A stretch of DNA of 64,000 nucleotides from Pseudomonas sp. RIT-PI-q (lineage in GTDB: Bacteria; Pseudomonadota; Gammaproteobacteria; Pseudomonadales; Pseudomonadaceae). Below are positions 61,608 through 64,000 of this stretch, one piece after another (within the stretch, counting starts at the first letter, position 1; each line of letters starts with the position of its first letter). A model generated the notes under the pieces. It was given only the letters and a program-made list of their open reading frames with translations, did no database searches and had not been told where the DNA came from. The stretch spans positions 62,001-126,000 of the forward strand of contig NZ_LHPC01000077.1 of assembly GCF_001297125.1 (NCBI RefSeq), read 5' to 3'. The position numbers and the translations under genes were made by a program.

Positions 61608-61796
61608 ACCCGGTTTTACAGCGGGTCTTGCCGATGTTGTGTTACTGGCCGTGTTGGCCGGTGGGCTCGGCAACCACGCGCGCCTGCCAAGCTTGCGTCA
61701 GAGCGCTCGCTCGCTAACATTTTGATCGATCCTGCGCCTTGCAAGCGCGATACGCTCGTGTACGGTAGTCCCATTCCGTTCGCTCAGGAGATGACC

Positions 61797-62297
61797 GTGA
61801 AAGAAATCACCCAACTGGCCGCTGAACTTGGCAGGCGCTTGCAGGTTCTCAATGCCCACGTCACCGCTGCAGAATCTTGTACCGGCGGCGGGATCAGCGA
61901 GGCGATCACCCGCATTCCGGGCAGTTCGGCGTGGTTCGAGGCCGGTTATGTCACCTATTCCAATCGTCAGAAAACCGAGCAATTGAATGTTCCTGCGGAG
62001 TTGTTTCCTGCGGTGGGGGCGGTCAGTCGCGAGGTGGTCGAGGCCATGGTCCGCGGTGCGCAGGAAAAAAGCCGGGCGCGTTTTGCCGTCGCGGTCAGCG
62101 GCGTGGCCGGGCCCGATGGCGGTTCGCCCAGCAAGCCGGTGGGTACGGTTTGGCTGGCCTGGGGCGTTGGCGAGCAGGTGTTCAGCGAGGTTCAGTACTT
62201 CCCCGGCAACCGCGACGAGGTCCGCCGACAAACGGTGAAGGCCGCGCTAGAGGGGCTGCTGCGGCATGCTGCTGGAGAAATCTCAAATCAGGGGTAG
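61797..62297 (+). CDS. pncC: Nicotinamide-nucleotide amidohydrolase PncC (CinA C-terminal domain protein)
   Basis: Deamidates NMN to nicotinate mononucleotide in pyridine nucleotide recycling; long called CinA. The 166-residue product is the stand-alone C-terminal domain with TAAESCTGGGISEAITRIPGSS, YVTYSNRQKTEQL, AVSGVAGPDGGS and KPVGTVWLAW. I place the start at the GTG at 61797, because AGGAG (61786-61790) is 6 bases away; the ATG at 61791 touches that site directly. It precedes recA, as in most gammaproteobacteria. Confidence 0.93.
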   Translation: MKEITQLAAELGRRLQVLNAHVTAAESCTGGGISEAITRIPGSSAWFEAGYVTYSNRQKTEQLNVPAELFPAVGAVSREVVEAMVRGAQEKSRARFAVAVSGVAGPDGGSPSKPVGTVWLAWGVGEQVFSEVQYFPGNRDEVRRQTVKAALEGLLRHAAGEISNQG

Positions 62298-62322
62298 GCG
62301 ATCCTGAAACGCTGTGGAATAA

Positions 62323-62342
62323 TACTGGCTACTTATACAGGT
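62323..62342 (+). promoter_or_regulatory. LexA (SOS) box of recA
   Basis: TACTGGCTACTTATACAGGT contains CTG-N10-CAG (62325-62340), the LexA box core, 39 bases before the recA start. It predicts DNA-damage induction of recA, and thus activation of the S24 repressor's cleavage about 3 kb away. Confidence 0.85.
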
Positions 62343-62380
62343 GTTGGCCGTCAGGCCTTATTGATTACGTGAGGACTTTA

Positions 62381-63433
62381 ATGGACGACAACAAGAAGAA
62401 AGCCTTGGCTGCGGCCCTGGGTCAGATCGAACGTCAATTCGGCAAGGGTGCCGTAATGCGTATGGGCGATCAGGACCGTCAGGCGATCCCGGCTATCTCC
62501 ACTGGCTCTCTGGGTCTGGACATCGCACTCGGCATTGGCGGTCTGCCAAAAGGCCGTATCGTTGAAATCTACGGTCCTGAATCCTCCGGTAAAACCACGC
62601 TGACACTGTCGGTGATCGCCCAGGCTCAAAAAGCCGGCGCGACCTGCGCATTCGTCGACGCCGAACACGCACTCGACCCTGAATACGCCGGCAAACTGGG
62701 CGTCAACGTCGACGACCTGCTGGTTTCCCAGCCGGACACCGGCGAGCAGGCCCTGGAAATCACCGACATGCTGGTGCGTTCCAACGCGGTTGACGTGATC
62801 ATCGTCGACTCCGTGGCAGCTCTGGTTCCAAAGGCTGAAATCGAAGGCGAAATGGGTGACATGCACGTGGGCTTGCAAGCCCGTCTGATGTCCCAGGCGC
62901 TGCGTAAAATCACCGGTAACATCAAGAACGCCAACTGCCTGGTTATCTTCATCAACCAGATCCGTATGAAAATCGGCGTAATGTTCGGCAGCCCGGAAAC
63001 CACCACCGGTGGTAACGCGCTGAAGTTCTATGCCTCGGTTCGTCTGGACATCCGTCGTACTGGCGCGGTGAAAGAAGGTGATGAAGTCGTTGGTAGCGAA
63101 ACCCGCGTCAAGGTTGTGAAGAACAAGGTGGCTTCGCCGTTCCGTCAGGCCGAGTTCCAGATTCTTTACGGCAAGGGCATCTACCTCAACGGTGAGATGA
63201 TCGACCTGGGTGTTCTGCACGGTTTCGTTGAGAAGTCCGGCGCCTGGTATGCCTATGAAGGCACCAAGATCGGTCAGGGCAAGGCCAACTCGGCCAAGTT
63301 CCTGGCAGACAATCCGGAAATCGCCGCCAAGCTCGAGAAGCAGCTGCGCGACAAGCTGCTGACTCCAGCGCCGGATGTCAAAGCATCGCCAGTCAAAGAG
63401 ACTGCTGATGACCTGGCTGACGCGGATATCTGA
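62381..63433 (+). CDS. recA: Recombinase RecA
   Basis: Forms filaments on single-stranded DNA for strand exchange and triggers LexA and phage-repressor self-cleavage. The 350-residue product has Walker A GPESSGKTTL (about 66-75), VIIVDSVAALVP, loop L1 (EGEMGDMHVGLQARLMSQ) and L2 (FGSPETTTGGNALKFYASVR), and an acidic tail (TADDLADADI). The ATG at 62381 with GAGGA upstream starts MDDNKKKALAAAL. A LexA box precedes it and recX follows 8 bases after. Confidence 0.99.
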   Translation: MDDNKKKALAAALGQIERQFGKGAVMRMGDQDRQAIPAISTGSLGLDIALGIGGLPKGRIVEIYGPESSGKTTLTLSVIAQAQKAGATCAFVDAEHALDPEYAGKLGVNVDDLLVSQPDTGEQALEITDMLVRSNAVDVIIVDSVAALVPKAEIEGEMGDMHVGLQARLMSQALRKITGNIKNANCLVIFINQIRMKIGVMFGSPETTTGGNALKFYASVRLDIRRTGAVKEGDEVVGSETRVKVVKNKVASPFRQAEFQILYGKGIYLNGEMIDLGVLHGFVEKSGAWYAYEGTKIGQGKANSAKFLADNPEIAAKLEKQLRDKLLTPAPDVKASPVKETADDLADADI

Positions 63434-63441
63434 TTGATCCG

Positions 63442-63909
63442 ATGACCGCCGTACTCGATACACTCGTCGCGGTGCGGCGAACCGCAATGGACCTGCTCGC
63501 ACGACGCGAGCACGGTCGAGTCGAGCTGACGCGTAAACTGCGTCAGCGCGGCGCCCTCCCTGAAATGATCGACACCGCACTCGACCGCTTGACGGAAGAG
63601 GGCCTGCTGTCCGAATCCCGTTACCTCGAAAGCTTCGTTTCCTACCGTGCCCGTTCCGGCTACGGCCCTTTGCGTATTCGCGAAGAGTTAAGCCAGCGGG
63701 GCCTGCAGCGCACTGACATCGAACTCGCGTTACGCGAGAGCGGAATCAACTGGCAGGAACAACTCGAAGACACCTGGCGACGTAAATTCTCCGGGCATTT
63801 ACCGATAGACGCCCGAGAACGCGCCAAGCAAGGGCGGTTCCTGAGTTATCGGGGATATTCCATGGAAATGATCAGCCGCTTGTTCATCGGCCGAGGGATG
63901 GACGATTGA
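63442..63909 (+). CDS. recX: Regulatory protein RecX
   Basis: Binds in the RecA filament groove and limits its activity. The 155-residue product has three tandem three-helix repeats, with LARREHGRVELTRKLRQRG and LSESRYLESFVSYRARSGYGPLRI segments in the usual order. It is in an operon with recA, so it shares the SOS control, with a strong terminator after it. Confidence 0.95.
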   Translation: MTAVLDTLVAVRRTAMDLLARREHGRVELTRKLRQRGALPEMIDTALDRLTEEGLLSESRYLESFVSYRARSGYGPLRIREELSQRGLQRTDIELALRESGINWQEQLEDTWRRKFSGHLPIDARERAKQGRFLSYRGYSMEMISRLFIGRGMDD

Positions 63910-63914
63910 ATGAA

Positions 63915-63950
63915 ACGGCTCGCTATTTCGATAGCGGGCCGTTTTTTTTT
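63915..63950 (+). terminator. Intrinsic terminator after recX
   Basis: A 12-bp stem (ACGGCTCGCTAT against ATAGCGGGCCGT, one G-T pair) with a TTCG tetraloop and nine T. It ends the recA-recX transcript. The remaining 50 bases of the window show nothing recognisable. Confidence 0.92.
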
Positions 63951-64000
63951 GCATCACGTCACCTTTGACGGTTCCCGCGTGCGCTGTTGCGCTTGGGGTT

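Noticed and set aside
61540..61725. A 61-codon ORF overlapping the endolysin end, considered as a spanin
   Set aside because: It starts inside the endolysin and has only one short hydrophobic stretch, with no lipobox or coiled coil.

Overview
The window is a chromosomal segment of a gamma-proteobacterium, almost certainly a member of the Pseudomonas fluorescens group. The evidence is a GC-rich sequence with protein sequences close to those of P. aeruginosa and P. fluorescens, a Pseudomonas-type 344-residue DapD, an rpoS-rsmZ-fdxA-mutS order, and a lysis-gene island between mutS and cinA-recA-recX, a known tailocin/prophage site in fluorescent pseudomonads. Eleven REP-type inverted repeats of two related families (core GTAGGAGC) sit in the gaps between genes. 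Nearly everything is core genome. I see no tRNA, rRNA, CRISPR array or insertion sequence.

Region 1 (1-20633), mostly minus strand: plsB, a cold-shock protein, an unknown small protein, rlmA, dapE, an ndvB-type GH17/GT2 glucan synthase, tcdA facing csdE-csdA, dapD, an ArsC/Spx-family protein, a CPA1 Na+/H+ antiporter, an AT-richer astacin-like metalloprotease, dapC, glnD and map. DapD, DapC and DapE are consecutive steps of the succinylase branch of lysine/peptidoglycan diaminopimelate synthesis. CsdA, CsdE and TcdA are functional partners.

Region 2 (20634-41796), plus strand: an S2 autoregulatory leader and rpsB-tsf, then the large envelope/replication cluster pyrH-frr-uppS-cdsA-dxr-rseP-bamA-skp-lpxD-fabZ-lpxA-lpxB-rnhB-dnaE-accA, followed by tilS. 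It joins isoprenoid and phospholipid precursors, outer-membrane protein assembly, lipid A synthesis, fatty acid synthesis and replication.

Region 3 (41797-55411), mainly plus strand: pyrG-kdsA-eno-ftsB-ispD, a glutathione-dependent formaldehyde detoxification unit (LysR regulator gfnR divergent from adhC-fghA), then ispF-truD-surE-pcm-nlpD-rpoS.

Region 4 (55412-59024): the GacA-controlled small RNA rsmZ with its upstream activating sequence, then fdxA and mutS on the minus strand.

Region 5 (59025-61790) is the accessory part. It holds a LexA-like S24 repressor, a block of ATGCAT-type palindromes over a strong promoter, a GGA-loop hairpin followed by an intrinsic terminator, a 36-codon ORF, a holin and a GH19 endolysin, with no tail genes at all. 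It looks like a tailocin locus reduced to its switch and lysis module. Region 6 (61791-64000) is pncC/cinA, recA behind a LexA box, and recX with its terminator.
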